Positions 35,209 through 44,643 of a stretch of DNA of 64,000 nt are shown one piece after another (position 1 is the first letter of the stretch; every line of letters starts with the position of its first letter). The stretch comes from an uncultured Latescibacterota bacterium (lineage in GTDB: Bacteria > Latescibacterota > UBA2968 > UBA8231): positions 930,001 through 994,000 of the forward strand of contig OX638377.1 in NCBI GenBank assembly GCA_951813615.1, read 5' to 3'. The position numbers were made by a program, and so were the translations under genes. A model generated the notes under the pieces. The model was not told the DNA's origin and made no database searches. It worked only from the letters and a program-made list of their open reading frames with translations.

Positions 35209-36843
35209 TCAAGTCCCTTTGGGTAGGCGGTCCTCGTAGATGTGAATCTGGTCGGCGTACTGATCCTTGAGGTTGACCAGCAACGCATCGAAGCGCTCTT
35301 GAGTTAGGTCTTGGAGCAAGTGGGCGCGCACTCGGCCCCAGACCTCGTCCAAGCTCTGCTGGTGACCAGGCACCTTGTTGAGCACTTTGAAGACCGTAAA
35401 GCCCTGCGCAGTCTTCACCGGGCCGACGATCTGGCCGACCTCGGCGTCTTTGGCCTCCCAACCTAAATTGCCGTACTTGTCGGGACGCAAGAGCTGGATG
35501 CGTCCTTCGGCGCGGCGGATGCGGGTGCTGCGCCGCGAGTAGCGGCGGGCCAACTCACCGAGGTCGCCGCCGCGTTCGATGGCGGCCAACAGCGAGTCCG
35601 CCTGTGCGCGGGTATCGACGAGGATTTCGAGGATCGAGATCCGCTCCTCGCGCACGTAGATATCCTTGTGTGCCGCGTAGTACGCGCGAATGTCTTCTTT
35701 GGACGGGTTGAGCGTTTCGAGCACTTTGATCTGGCGGATGCGCTCGACTAGGGCTTGGCGGCGCGTAGTTTCAATGCCCTTGGCGACGCGCTCGGCCTCG
35801 TGGATACCTATTTCGCGGGCGTGGCGGGGCAACAGAACCTTGAGGGCATAGAGGCGACGGGCGAAGCGGCGCAAGTCGTCCAATTCGCGGATCTCCGCCG
35901 GATTGCGCTCGCTGGTCATGGCGGCCATGAAGTTACTCACCGTCCACGGCTCGCTGTCGAGTTCGAGCAGCACGAGCTGGGTCTCCCCCTTTTTGAACGT
36001 GGGCATTTGTTCGCCGGCTTCGCTGAGCCGGGCCAAGAGCAACTCGAAGGTCTCGCGCCGTTCCGCGATGTCGGCGCGGTTGGCTAGCCCTTCGAGGAAT
36101 TCAAAGGTGGCGATGGCGTGTTTCTGCTCCTGCATGGCCTCGATGACGGCAGGAGCCATATCCTCGAAGGGCACTTCGCGCTCGTCGGTGACGACGAAAA
36201 CCGAGAAGCCGTCTGGCTCCTGCACGGGACCGACGATCTCGCCAGACTTGGCTCCGAATATCTGGCGGCGCAAAACGTAGTTTTTGAAGTCGAGGCGGCT
36301 CTTCCAACCGAGGTCGCCGCCTTGCTGGGCGGTGTTGCCGTCGTCGGAGAGTTCGCTCGCCACCACGGCAAAGCTATCGGGGCCGCGCAGTCGGGCGAGT
36401 ACTTGGTCAATGGCGGCTGGTCCGCTGGCAAGGATGCGACTCAGGCGGCGCTGTTGGCCGATGCGGTGCTGCTCAAAGTACTGGCGGGCATCGTCGCGGC
36501 TTATGTCCTCGGCGACAGCGACCACGCCGCGGCGATACATTTCGTCGAGGATGAGTTCCTGTTCCCGCTGCGCGACCTTGCTTTTGACTTGGAAGTCGTT
36601 TTCCAAGCCATCTTGGCGGGCGGCCAACAGCAAGACCTCGACCTCGACGAGCCGCTCAAGTGCTTGGCGCTGCAGGTCGCCTTGGGCGTTCTTGGGAAAG
36701 AGCCGCGAAGCGGCGCGCTCGATGCGGTCACGCGTGATGGTGACGTCGCCGACGCGGGCGAGGACTTCTGGGTTGGACGGGGGTTCGGGAGAGGTACAGG
36801 CGAAGAGTACAGCAGTGAGCAAAAAAAGAAAAAGACGCAGCAA
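35209..36843 (-). CDS. PpiC/SurA-type lipoprotein with two parvulin-like domains (544 aa)
   Basis: Likely periplasmic peptidyl-prolyl isomerase or chaperone. Start is TTG 36843 with GGAGG 7 nt upstream; signal MLRLFLFLLTAVLFACTS with lipobox LFAC. The N-terminal SurA-type region (ARVGDVTITRDRIERAA ... EVEVLLLAARQDGL) is followed by parvulin domain 1 (about residues 130-230, GGDLGWKSRLDFKN ... GEIVGPVQEPDGFSVFVV). Parvulin domain 2 spans about 398-495 (ISILEILVDT ... YGNLGWEAKDAEVGQIVGPVK). It is divergent from the CRTAC1-TPR gene at 36957, with an AT-rich 113-bp gap between them. Its role may be to fold the secreted partners in this region. Confidence 0.85.
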   Translation of the reverse strand: MLRLFLFLLTAVLFACTSPEPPSNPEVLARVGDVTITRDRIERAASRLFPKNAQGDLQRQALERLVEVEVLLLAARQDGLENDFQVKSKVAQREQELILDEMYRRGVVAVAEDISRDDARQYFEQHRIGQQRRLSRILASGPAAIDQVLARLRGPDSFAVVASELSDDGNTAQQGGDLGWKSRLDFKNYVLRRQIFGAKSGEIVGPVQEPDGFSVFVVTDEREVPFEDMAPAVIEAMQEQKHAIATFEFLEGLANRADIAERRETFELLLARLSEAGEQMPTFKKGETQLVLLELDSEPWTVSNFMAAMTSERNPAEIRELDDLRRFARRLYALKVLLPRHAREIGIHEAERVAKGIETTRRQALVERIRQIKVLETLNPSKEDIRAYYAAHKDIYVREERISILEILVDTRAQADSLLAAIERGGDLGELARRYSRRSTRIRRAEGRIQLLRPDKYGNLGWEAKDAEVGQIVGPVKTAQGFTVFKVLNKVPGHQQSLDEVWGRVRAHLLQDLTQERFDALLVNLKDQYADQIHIYEDRLPKGT

Positions 36844-36956
36844 AGAGGCCTCCTAGTGGAAATTTTTATCTATTCCAATAAATATATTAGTGCCGTGTAA
36901 ATTTGCTAAATGCTAATTAGGTTATTGTAAACAGCAAGCAATTCTGTATCAAAGTG

Positions 36957-39900
36957 ATGATTATTCCACGCAGACTTTCAACGTGCATCGTCGCCTTAGT
37001 ATGCGGCTGCACTGCGAGCGATCCGCCGCCCGTGCCCGTCGTGCACTTTGTCGATGCGACTGTGGATGCGGGGATCGATTTTGTGCATACCAGCGGTCGA
37101 TCCGGGCGCAAATACGGAGTGGAGACGATTGGCTCTGGAGCGGCGTTTTTCGATTACAACCGCGACGGGTGGATGGATTTGTACGTGGTTAATGGGGCGG
37201 ATTTGCCTGGGCACGTCTCGGCAGTGCCGCCGCAAAACGCGCTGTATCGCAATGACCGCGGGTACTTTGCCGAGGTCGGCGCAAGCCTCGGGGTGGCGGA
37301 CGTGGGTTATGGTATGGGCGCATTGTCCGGGGACTACGACAACGACGGGGACGCCGATCTCTTCGTCACCAACTTTGGCCGCAACCGGCTCTATCGCAAC
37401 GAGGGCGCGGCGATGGATTGGGTCTTTGCGGATGTGACGGTTGCGGTGGGGATCGGGGCGGACGAGCGATGGTCAACCGGCTCGTCGTTTGCCGATTGCG
37501 ACCTCGATGGCGACTTAGACCTGTACGTGGCGAATTACTTGCACTACGAATTTGAGCGCGGCGAACTGAGCGTGGGCGGGACGCTGCGCTGGCCACGGCG
37601 ACACTTGGCCCCCACCGAATACCCAGGGGAGCGAAACGCGCTCTGGCGCAACGACGGCGGGCGCTTTGTGGATGTGACAGTAGAGGCCGGACTACTCACG
37701 GACGAAGGCCGCGAACTGGGCGCGGTGTTTTTCGATTACGACCTCGACGGCGACCCAGATTTGTTTCAGGGTAACGACGCCACGCCAAATTTTCTCTGGC
37801 GCAACGATGGCGGCCGCTTTGCCGAAGTGGGGCTGGTGGCTGGCGTGGCGTACAACATCGGCGGCAAGCCCGAAGGAACGATGGGCGTGGATGTGGCCGA
37901 CGGCGATGGCGATGGCTATCTCGACTTGGCGATGACCAATTTCCAGTGGGAGAGCAACACGCTGTACCGCAACGCGGGCGACGGGATGTTTGCCGACGAA
38001 TCGCTGGCCGCGGGTATAGCGGCCAACAGCTTGGACAAGCTGGCTTTTGGCATCAACTTCCTCGACGCTGACAACGACGGCGATCCCGATCTGTACGTGG
38101 CCAATGGCCACATCGACGAAGATATCGACCGGTTTGACCCACAGGCCACGTACGGCCAGAGCGATCAGTTCTATCTCAACGATGGCCAAGGTCGCTTGGC
38201 CGACGCGAGTGCGACTTCCGGCGTGGCCGCGCCGACGCGGGATTTGGTCGGGCGCGGCTCGGCCGTGGCCGATTACGACAACGATGGCGACCTAGACATT
38301 TTCTTGCTCAACACTGGACAACGCGCCCTGCTTTGGCGCAACGATAGCCAAGGGGGCCACTACTTGGCGCTGGTGCTAGAGGGACGGGCGAGCAATCGCG
38401 ATGGCTATGGCGCTCGCGTGGTGGTGCGCGTGGATGGCCGGACGCTGGTGGCGGAAAAGCGCAGTGCGGCGAGCTACTTGTCGCAAAACGATGCGCGGAT
38501 GTTTTTTGGGTTAGGATCGAGCGAGGAGGCTGAACAAGTGGAGATCGCGTGGCCTTCGGGCATTCGCCAAGTTTTGACGGGTGTGCTCGCCGGCCAGGTG
38601 CTGCGGGTTGTCGAGCCGGATGCGAGTGCGCCACAAGAAGCGGCTGATGCAGCTATCGCGCAGGCTGCGCCCCAAGGCCGCAATGCCGAGGACTTGGAGC
38701 AATTCTGGCGGCAAGCGCCCTTAGTCCTGCCGGAAAAGACGCGTGCACCTCTGTCGCCCGCAGCTCCGCTGTCCGAGTTGCGCGCCGCGGCTCGCGTCCA
38801 GCCGGAATCAGCCGATGTCCACATTGAATTAGCTGCCGCGCTTGCGCGCGAGCGTGCGTACGACGAGGCGGAGGCGGCTTATCGCCGCGCCTTACAACTC
38901 GACGCGAGTGCGGCCCAAGCCTACGTGGGTTTGGGGAAGCTCTACGCCGACCGAGGGGCGCTAGGACAAGCGGTCGCCGCGCTGAGACAAGCGATTGCGC
39001 TCGACAGCACCTTGGCTGAGCCGCACTACGTGCTGGGCAACATCCACCTTAGCCAACAGCGTTTGGCCGCGGCCGTGCCGCTCTACGAGCGCGCCATCGC
39101 GCTGTCTCCGCGCTATCTCCAAGCCTATTTCAACTTGGCCGGCTTGCACGCGCGGCAGACTGATTACGGCCCGGCCATAGATGTTTTGCGCCGGGGTCTC
39201 GCGGCTCTGCCCGAGGAAGTAGAACTCATGCTGCAATTGGCGCGGATATACTTTGCCCAAGCGCAATACGAAGACGCGCTAGCGCAACTGGCCAGTGTGG
39301 TACAAGCGCAGCCCGTGCGCGCGGAAGCACACGAACTGACGGCCCAGATCTGGATGGTGCGCGAGGATGTGGATGCCGCCCGCGCTGCTTTGCGGCAGGG
39401 ATTGGAGCACGTCCCGAACAGCGCCGCGCTCTTGGGGCGGCTGGGTATCCTGCTCTTGCAGGAGGGGGCGGACGCCGAGGCCATATCCCTTTTGCAGCGG
39501 GCCTTAGCAGCGGACCCGGACCGCGCGGAAGTGTACTATCACTTGGGCCAAGCATTGTTGCGGCGCGGTGAAGCCGTGCGCGGCCGCAAGCTGCTCGACT
39601 ATTTCCACTCCTTGCAGCAAGAGCATCAAAAGTTGCTGGCCCACAAGACGGCTGTGGTGCTCAACCCCAATGATGCGGACGCGTATTACAAATTGGGTGC
39701 GGTCTATGCGCGGATTGGCCGCTACGAGGCCGCCAGCCAAGCGTACCAAGCGGCCTTGGCCGTGGCACCGGGTCATCTCGACGCCCGCAACAACTTGGGC
39801 AACATCTACCTCCGCCGCCGCGCATTGGGGCTGGCCATTGCTGCGTACCAAGAGGTGTTGCGCCGCGATTCCCAGTACGCCCGCGCCCACTACAACTTGG

Positions 39901-40040
39901 GCAACGCGTACCTGTTGGCTGGTGAGGAGGCGCGCGCCATGGCGGCGTTTGCTAAAGCTGTCGAATCCGACCCCGAACATCGCAAGGCGCAGCAGATGCT
40001 CGCCAAGCTACGTCAGCGCGAGGCCCAAGGTGAGCGCTGA
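36957..40040 (+). CDS. CRTAC1/UnbV beta-propeller fused to TPR domain, lipoprotein, copy 2 (1027 aa)
   Basis: Paralogue of 28363-31560 with identical architecture. The signal has a lipobox-like CIVALVCGC. FG-GAP/VCBS repeats cover about residues 30-450 (DYNRDGWMDLYVVNGADLPG, DYDNDGDADLFVTNFG, DADNDGDPDLYVANGH). UnbV spans about 460-545 (SYLSQNDARMFFGLG ... VEIAWPSGIRQVL), and TPRs run from about 600 to the end. The two TPR regions share AVVLNPNDADAYYKLGAVY-type units and a YFHSLQQEHQKLL/YFELLQNNYQELL spacer. Start ATG 36957 is preferred over GTG 36954; no strong ribosome-binding site is visible. The stop overlaps the GTG start of the next gene by 11 nt. Confidence 0.85.
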   Translation: MIIPRRLSTCIVALVCGCTASDPPPVPVVHFVDATVDAGIDFVHTSGRSGRKYGVETIGSGAAFFDYNRDGWMDLYVVNGADLPGHVSAVPPQNALYRNDRGYFAEVGASLGVADVGYGMGALSGDYDNDGDADLFVTNFGRNRLYRNEGAAMDWVFADVTVAVGIGADERWSTGSSFADCDLDGDLDLYVANYLHYEFERGELSVGGTLRWPRRHLAPTEYPGERNALWRNDGGRFVDVTVEAGLLTDEGRELGAVFFDYDLDGDPDLFQGNDATPNFLWRNDGGRFAEVGLVAGVAYNIGGKPEGTMGVDVADGDGDGYLDLAMTNFQWESNTLYRNAGDGMFADESLAAGIAANSLDKLAFGINFLDADNDGDPDLYVANGHIDEDIDRFDPQATYGQSDQFYLNDGQGRLADASATSGVAAPTRDLVGRGSAVADYDNDGDLDIFLLNTGQRALLWRNDSQGGHYLALVLEGRASNRDGYGARVVVRVDGRTLVAEKRSAASYLSQNDARMFFGLGSSEEAEQVEIAWPSGIRQVLTGVLAGQVLRVVEPDASAPQEAADAAIAQAAPQGRNAEDLEQFWRQAPLVLPEKTRAPLSPAAPLSELRAAARVQPESADVHIELAAALARERAYDEAEAAYRRALQLDASAAQAYVGLGKLYADRGALGQAVAALRQAIALDSTLAEPHYVLGNIHLSQQRLAAAVPLYERAIALSPRYLQAYFNLAGLHARQTDYGPAIDVLRRGLAALPEEVELMLQLARIYFAQAQYEDALAQLASVVQAQPVRAEAHELTAQIWMVREDVDAARAALRQGLEHVPNSAALLGRLGILLLQEGADAEAISLLQRALAADPDRAEVYYHLGQALLRRGEAVRGRKLLDYFHSLQQEHQKLLAHKTAVVLNPNDADAYYKLGAVYARIGRYEAASQAYQAALAVAPGHLDARNNLGNIYLRRRALGLAIAAYQEVLRRDSQYARAHYNLGNAYLLAGEEARAMAAFAKAVESDPEHRKAQQMLAKLRQREAQGER

Positions 40041-42480
40041 GCGGCGGCTGCAGCTCGGCGTGGGGTTGGTGGCCGCGGCCGTCATCGGCTATGAAATCGG
40101 CCTCGTCCGGCTGTTCTCTTTTTTGCAACACTATCACTACACGTTTCTCGTGGTCTCGGGGGCGGTCTGTGGCTTGGGCTTGGGAGCCGCGTTGAGTGCA
40201 GTACTGCACGTGCGGGAAGAGCGACTGCACGGTCACTTGGGCTATTGGGCGGTCGGCTGCGGCGTCAGCATGGGCTGGTGCGCGTATGTCTTAGCCGAAT
40301 TCCCCCGTATGCCGCTACCGCTGCTAGTCGCCCTCGCCGGTCTTCCCTTCATCGCCGCTGGCGCATTTCTCGCCCTTGCCTTTCGGGCGCGTTACCAACA
40401 AAGCCAAGTTCTCTACTTTTGGGACTTGGTCGGCGCGGCGCTGGGCATCCTCTACGTCGTGCCGGCACTCGAATGGCTGGGTGGCGTCGGTGCCCTATTG
40501 GGTGCGAGCGTCTTCGCTATGGCCGCCGCGGCTTTCTTTTTGCATCGCTGGGTGTGGGCCTGCCCAATTGTTTTAGCGACTGGGCTCGTCGTCTACAGCA
40601 CCCAACAAAGCGAACTTATCGATCTCAGTGCTCTGACTGAGGCCGCCGACAAGCCCATGTTCCGCGCCTTGGGTGCGGAACGCCATCGTGGGGAAGTGAA
40701 GGCTACGAGCTGGAGCGCGTACGCGCGCACCGACTTGGTCGATCGCACGGGCGACACGGGCCTGAACTTGTACGTAGATGGTGGAGCTGGCTCGTACATG
40801 TTCCGCTTTCCCGGGGATTACCGGCGGCTGTTTTTCGTGCGCCGCGAGGCTGCGTTCTTTCCCTATTACTTTTCGCGCCGCGAGCACGCCCTAATCATCG
40901 GACCGGGCGGTGGTGCCGATGTGCTCTACGCGCTGATGACCGGCTGGCGGCATATCGAAGCCGTAGAGATCAATCCGGAGATCGCCGCGCTGGTCCGCTC
41001 ATACGGAGAGTACAACGGCCATTTATACGACTTGGAGGGAGTGGAACTGCACATCGGCGATGGCCGCAACTATTTGGAGCGTTCCCGCACGCGCTACGAT
41101 CTAATTGCTCTACCCTTGGTGTATGCCGAGGCAGCCGATTTGGTGGGGTACGCACTTTCCGAGAATTACCTGTTTACTCGCGAGGCATTTGCCGCTTATC
41201 TCGATCATCTCACTGAGGGCGGTCGGTTGGCTCTCGTAGTTCACAATCACGCGCTGATGTTGCGCGTGGTTGCCACTTTAGGTGCCTTGTGGGAAGAGCG
41301 CGGCCACGAGCCGAGCGCGATCCTCGACCATCTCGTCGTCATCAATGGTGCTCGCGGCGACCCAATGCGGCGAGAGGCGCACCGTCCCTTGTTGCTGGTG
41401 CAACAGCAGCCCTATACAGCCGAGCAATTGGCGCGCCTACACGCGGTCATGGAGGAGTTGGGTTTAGACGCGTACTTTTCACCCGGAAGGCGCGAGCAGC
41501 CTGCGCTGGCAGCGTTGCGCGGGGTTACATTGGCGGACTTTGTCACCGCATCCGCACTCGACATTTCGCCGACGACTGACGACCGGCCCTTCTTTTACGA
41601 CGCTACTCGCGGGCTGGATTCCAAGCTGACTTGGCTGTTGGGCGGTGCGTTGTTGGCATGTGTGCTGGTGATATTGGTACCGCTTGGTGCGCCGAGTATG
41701 CGCCAACGGAGCGCGTCTGGGCTACCGCCGCTGCTGTGGGCGTTGTTTGCCGCCGGATTGGGCACAGGCTTTATGATGGTCGAGATTCATCTCTTGCAGC
41801 GCTTTGGCCTGTTTCTCGGCTATCCGACCTTGACGCTGGCAGTCGCGCTCTTTGGGCTGTTGCTGGGAACGGGCGCCGGGAGCCTCGCGGGCGGATGGTG
41901 CCGTCCGCTCGCACATCCACGGGGGTTGGGGTTGGTCTGTGTGGGCGTCGGCCTCGTCTGCTATCTCTACGGGTTCTTGCTCGATGGCGCGCTCGCGGAG
42001 GCGTTGGCATGGCCGCTGGCTGCGCGCGTTGGGTTGACGTTGGCTCTCGTCGCGCCGCTCGGCATGTTGCTGGGGACCTGTTTCCCGGCCTGTCTGCGCT
42101 TGGGTGGTTCACAACGTGCCGGAATCATCCCTTGGCTGTGGGCCGTCAATGGTTTCTTCTCAGTGCTCGGGTCGGTCGGGGCCGTGGCTTTGGGTATGGA
42201 GTGGGGGGCGAGTTCATCGCTGGCGGTCGGCGCGGTCGCGTATGTGGCAGTGGGTACGGCGCTCTTTTTAGGTAGCCGCCGGACTTCTTCGGACGTGGAG
42301 GTAGTCCGTCCGTCCGGCGCGGGCCGCTGGGCAGTGGGTGCTTTACTCTTGGTTGCGCTGCTGTGGTATGCGGCCTTTAGCTTTATCGGCGCGCGCTATT
42401 GGGGCGCGGCCCCTTCGGCTGCTCATCCACGCCCGCCGGTTGCAGCCGAGGTGTGGCCAGCGGCGCTTAGAACCTTTTGA
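40030..42480 (+). CDS. Polytopic membrane protein with spermidine-synthase-like (SAM-fold) domain (816 aa)
   Basis: The frame is open from 39568, but that part overlaps the CRTAC1-TPR gene. The supported start is GTG 40030 (GAGG 8 nt upstream, 11-nt overlap). The N-terminal ~200 residues are about seven membrane segments (IGLVRLFSFLQHYHYTFLVV ...). Residues about 280-520 are a Rossmann/SAM-type domain: HALIIGPGGGADVLYAL near 291, then AVEINPEIAALV and LHIGDGRNYLERS, as in SpeE-like proteins. The C-terminal ~260 residues hold about eight more membrane segments. Such fusions are usually annotated 'spermidine synthase-like', but no polyamine role is shown here. A membrane-bound transferase coupled to the CRTAC1-TPR lipoprotein is a fair reading. 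Confidence 0.75.
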   Translation: MSAERRLQLGVGLVAAAVIGYEIGLVRLFSFLQHYHYTFLVVSGAVCGLGLGAALSAVLHVREERLHGHLGYWAVGCGVSMGWCAYVLAEFPRMPLPLLVALAGLPFIAAGAFLALAFRARYQQSQVLYFWDLVGAALGILYVVPALEWLGGVGALLGASVFAMAAAAFFLHRWVWACPIVLATGLVVYSTQQSELIDLSALTEAADKPMFRALGAERHRGEVKATSWSAYARTDLVDRTGDTGLNLYVDGGAGSYMFRFPGDYRRLFFVRREAAFFPYYFSRREHALIIGPGGGADVLYALMTGWRHIEAVEINPEIAALVRSYGEYNGHLYDLEGVELHIGDGRNYLERSRTRYDLIALPLVYAEAADLVGYALSENYLFTREAFAAYLDHLTEGGRLALVVHNHALMLRVVATLGALWEERGHEPSAILDHLVVINGARGDPMRREAHRPLLLVQQQPYTAEQLARLHAVMEELGLDAYFSPGRREQPALAALRGVTLADFVTASALDISPTTDDRPFFYDATRGLDSKLTWLLGGALLACVLVILVPLGAPSMRQRSASGLPPLLWALFAAGLGTGFMMVEIHLLQRFGLFLGYPTLTLAVALFGLLLGTGAGSLAGGWCRPLAHPRGLGLVCVGVGLVCYLYGFLLDGALAEALAWPLAARVGLTLALVAPLGMLLGTCFPACLRLGGSQRAGIIPWLWAVNGFFSVLGSVGAVALGMEWGASSSLAVGAVAYVAVGTALFLGSRRTSSDVEVVRPSGAGRWAVGALLLVALLWYAAFSFIGARYWGAAPSAAHPRPPVAAEVWPAALRTF

Positions 42481-42617
42481 TGTAGTAGGCGTATTAAGTG
42501 ATGTTACGCAGCCCTTAGCTGCTGTAATTCGTCAAAGGCGAGTCGAATGGCCTTGAGATAGAGTTTTGATCGGAGGGCAAACGGATTCATCCGCTGCTTG
42601 ATGCGCAGCCACTCTTA

Positions 42618-43547
42618 GAGGCTGTCTGAAAACCCATGATGTAGGTCGAATTTGAAACGGCGTACTCATCGAGCCATATTCAGGTTTCGCGACAAAATCT
42701 GAACAGAAAGGCTTGTATGATGAGTACGCCTGGTATGCAATATGCGACCGATCTAACCGATGGACAATGGCAGCGGATCGAACCGTTGCTGCCGGTGCCG
42801 CGCAGGCGGCCAGGCGGTCCGGGTCGGCCGCCGCGGGATCGCCGCCCAATCGTCAACGGCCTTTTGTATTTAAACAAGACGGGGGGTCCTTGGGCGTTGT
42901 TGCCGGGTTGTTTTGGGCCGTGGAAAACGGGGTATGATTCCTTTCATCGCTGGAGTCGGCAAGGGGTCTGGCCCTAGGTATTGGATCGGCTGACCCAGCA
43001 GGAACGTCGACGGAACGGACGGGCAGCCACGCCGTCGGCTGGCATCGTCGACAGTCAGACGATCAAGACGGCAACCCATGGTAAAACAACCGGTTATGAT
43101 GCCGGCAAAAAGATCAAAGGCCGCAAGCGTCATCTGTTGGTGGATACGTCGGGTTTGCTTCGTCAGGTGGTGGTCACCGCCGCCGATGTCGATGATCGAG
43201 CGGGTCTCAAGCAGGTGTTGACCCGCTTAAAGGCCGCCGGCGTGGCTCGCTTACGCAAGCTGTGGGCGGATGGCGGCTACCAAGGCGAGGCGATCCGAAC
43301 GTGGGTGGCCAACCAAAAAAAGACGCACAAAATAGACTTGGAAGTCGTCGCCAAACAAGGCAGTGGATTTACCGTAGTTAAACGACGGTGGGTCGTCGAG
43401 CGCACCTTGGCGTGGTTGATGAATTTTCGCCGACATGCGAGAGATTATGAGGTGTTGACCCGCCATAGCGAGGCCTTGATCCAGATTGCCATGATCCACT
43501 TGCTACTTAAACGAATCAAATGAAAATTAGAGTTTTCAGACGGCTTC
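42618..43547 (+). mobile_element. IS5-family element, copy 1 (930 bp)
   Basis: Ends GAGGCTGTCTGAAAAC and, inverted, GAAGCCGTCTGAAAAC; the repeat extends to 19 bp if the flanking TTA/TAA triplets are counted. It is inserted in the IS4-like transposase gene. An apparently identical copy in the same orientation lies at 61590-62519, exactly 18,972 bp away. Confidence 0.9.
42717..43523 (+). pseudogene. IS5-family transposase with internal amber codon, copy 1
   Basis: One reading frame is split by a TAG at 42975-42977 (W-P-stop-V-L-D-R-L). Upstream are 86 residues (MQYATDLTDGQWQRIEPLLP ... FHRWSRQGVWP). Downstream are about 180 residues with GIVDSQTIKT, GRKRHLLVDTSGL, LWADGGYQGE and the C-terminal VVERTLAWLMNFRR of IS5-type DDE enzymes. 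The two parts are in the same frame, so this is a nonsense codon and not the frameshift some IS5 groups use. Other genes here end in TAG, so TAG is a true stop in this genome. Copy 2 has the same stop. Confidence 0.85.
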
Positions 43548-44643
43548 TAAGGAGAACGCCGCATAGATGGCCATAAAGACGTGGTTGCTTTGGGTCCGGA
43601 CCCGTTTGGTCGGCGACTTGGCCAACGCGGCGTGGGACTTGAGCGTTTTGTGAAAGACTTCGACTTTCCACCGTTTTTGATAGATCATCTCAAGGGCGTC
43701 TCCGTGTTGGTCGAGATCACTACAGGCCAGATACAAAATGCCGGTGGAATCGTCTTTGTTTGTAAAGACTCGCCGATGCAGCAAAACCGGAAAAGGCAGT
43801 CCTTTGATCCAGGCGGTTACCGGCGTGGGGTCTGACCAGGCTAGTGTATCGATGCGCACGAAGCGGCCGTGGGCTTTGTCTTGGGGGCTCAAGGCGACCG
43901 TCCGGTTGGATTTGAGGGCGACGACAACGTGTTTCTTCAGGTCTTGGCGGATAAACAACAGGTTTTCCTTGGCCGAAAACCAACTATCGGCCAACACATA
44001 GCGGTAGCGCAAGCGATTCTGTTGGCAGGTGCGTAGCATCTGCCGCAGCAACTGATTTTTGGTTACCTCGCTTTTGCGTTTGACCCGACGCGTTTGGAGA
44101 TCGCAAAACCGAATCGGTTTACGCACTAATTCATAGGCCACCGGCACACTGACATCACCGGCCTGATAGATGCAATTGAGCAGATTCAAGCCTTTGACAG
44201 AGCGGTTCTTACTAGGATCGAAGTGCCAACAGATCAACTCATTTTCATCCGTGTGTGGCTTTTCCTGAATCGTGTCATCGAAAATGAGCACCCCGTCTTC
44301 CCGCTCGATGGTGCGCACTACGGTTTTGACTTGATGCCAGAGCTCTTTCGACGTGTACTCGGCTTGGGACAGAAAGCGCGTTACTTGATCGTGGCTGATT
44401 TGGCCATCCAACAAAGACGAAAGGCCGGTGGCGGTCGTCGCGCCAAAAGAGCTCAACAGATAATCACTATAGAGGTCTAACAGTTTTTTATCCATGACAA
44501 AGAAGATAAACCAATGCCTATCGGCTGCGTAACATCACGTATTAAGTAGAAAGGCCCAATTTCGCCACGTCATTCCGTGCCGACGCTTTTTCCGATTGTT
44601 TGGGATCGAAGTCTAACTCATTGCTCAAGATAGGAGCGTCCCT

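Larger units (their letters stand above)
42504..44495 (-). pseudogene. IS4/IS701-like DDE transposase interrupted by IS5
   Basis: The N-terminal 317 residues or so are read from 44495 down to the IS5 boundary. Catalytic-type motifs are LIFDDTIQEK, YVLADSWFSAKE and IYQKRWKVEVFHKTLKSH (the Y-RW-E signature of IS4-like enzymes). The frame stops just inside the IS5. Past the IS5, at 42617-42504, the missing C-terminus is readable (EWLRIKQRMNPFALRSKLYL ... DELQQLRAA, then stop). Deleting 933 bp (the IS5 plus one triplet) restores a 352-residue protein in frame. So only the IS5 insertion inactivated it. Confidence 0.85.
42499..44537 (-). mobile_element. IS4/IS701-like element, 9-bp target duplication, split by an IS5 element
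   Basis: The ends are perfect 15-bp inverted repeats, TGATGTTACGCAGCC at 42499-42513 and its complement at 44523-44537. Both sides are flanked by the 9-bp direct repeat CGTATTAAG (42490-42498 and 44538-44546). Without the nested IS5 it is about 1.1 kb. It landed 18 bp after the stop of 40030-42480 and does not break that gene. Confidence 0.9.

Noticed and set aside
39568..40029. Upstream extension of the spermidine-synthase-like reading frame
   Set aside because: It runs out of frame across the TPR end of the 36957-40040 gene and encodes a low-quality Ala/Arg-rich sequence. GTG 40030 has a ribosome-binding site and starts directly at the first membrane segment.
42975..42977. TAG recoded as an amino acid (stop-codon reassignment)
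   Set aside because: Several apparently intact genes in the window (for example 4661-6571, 46828-48003 and 55052-56104) end in TAG at the expected length, so TAG is a normal stop.
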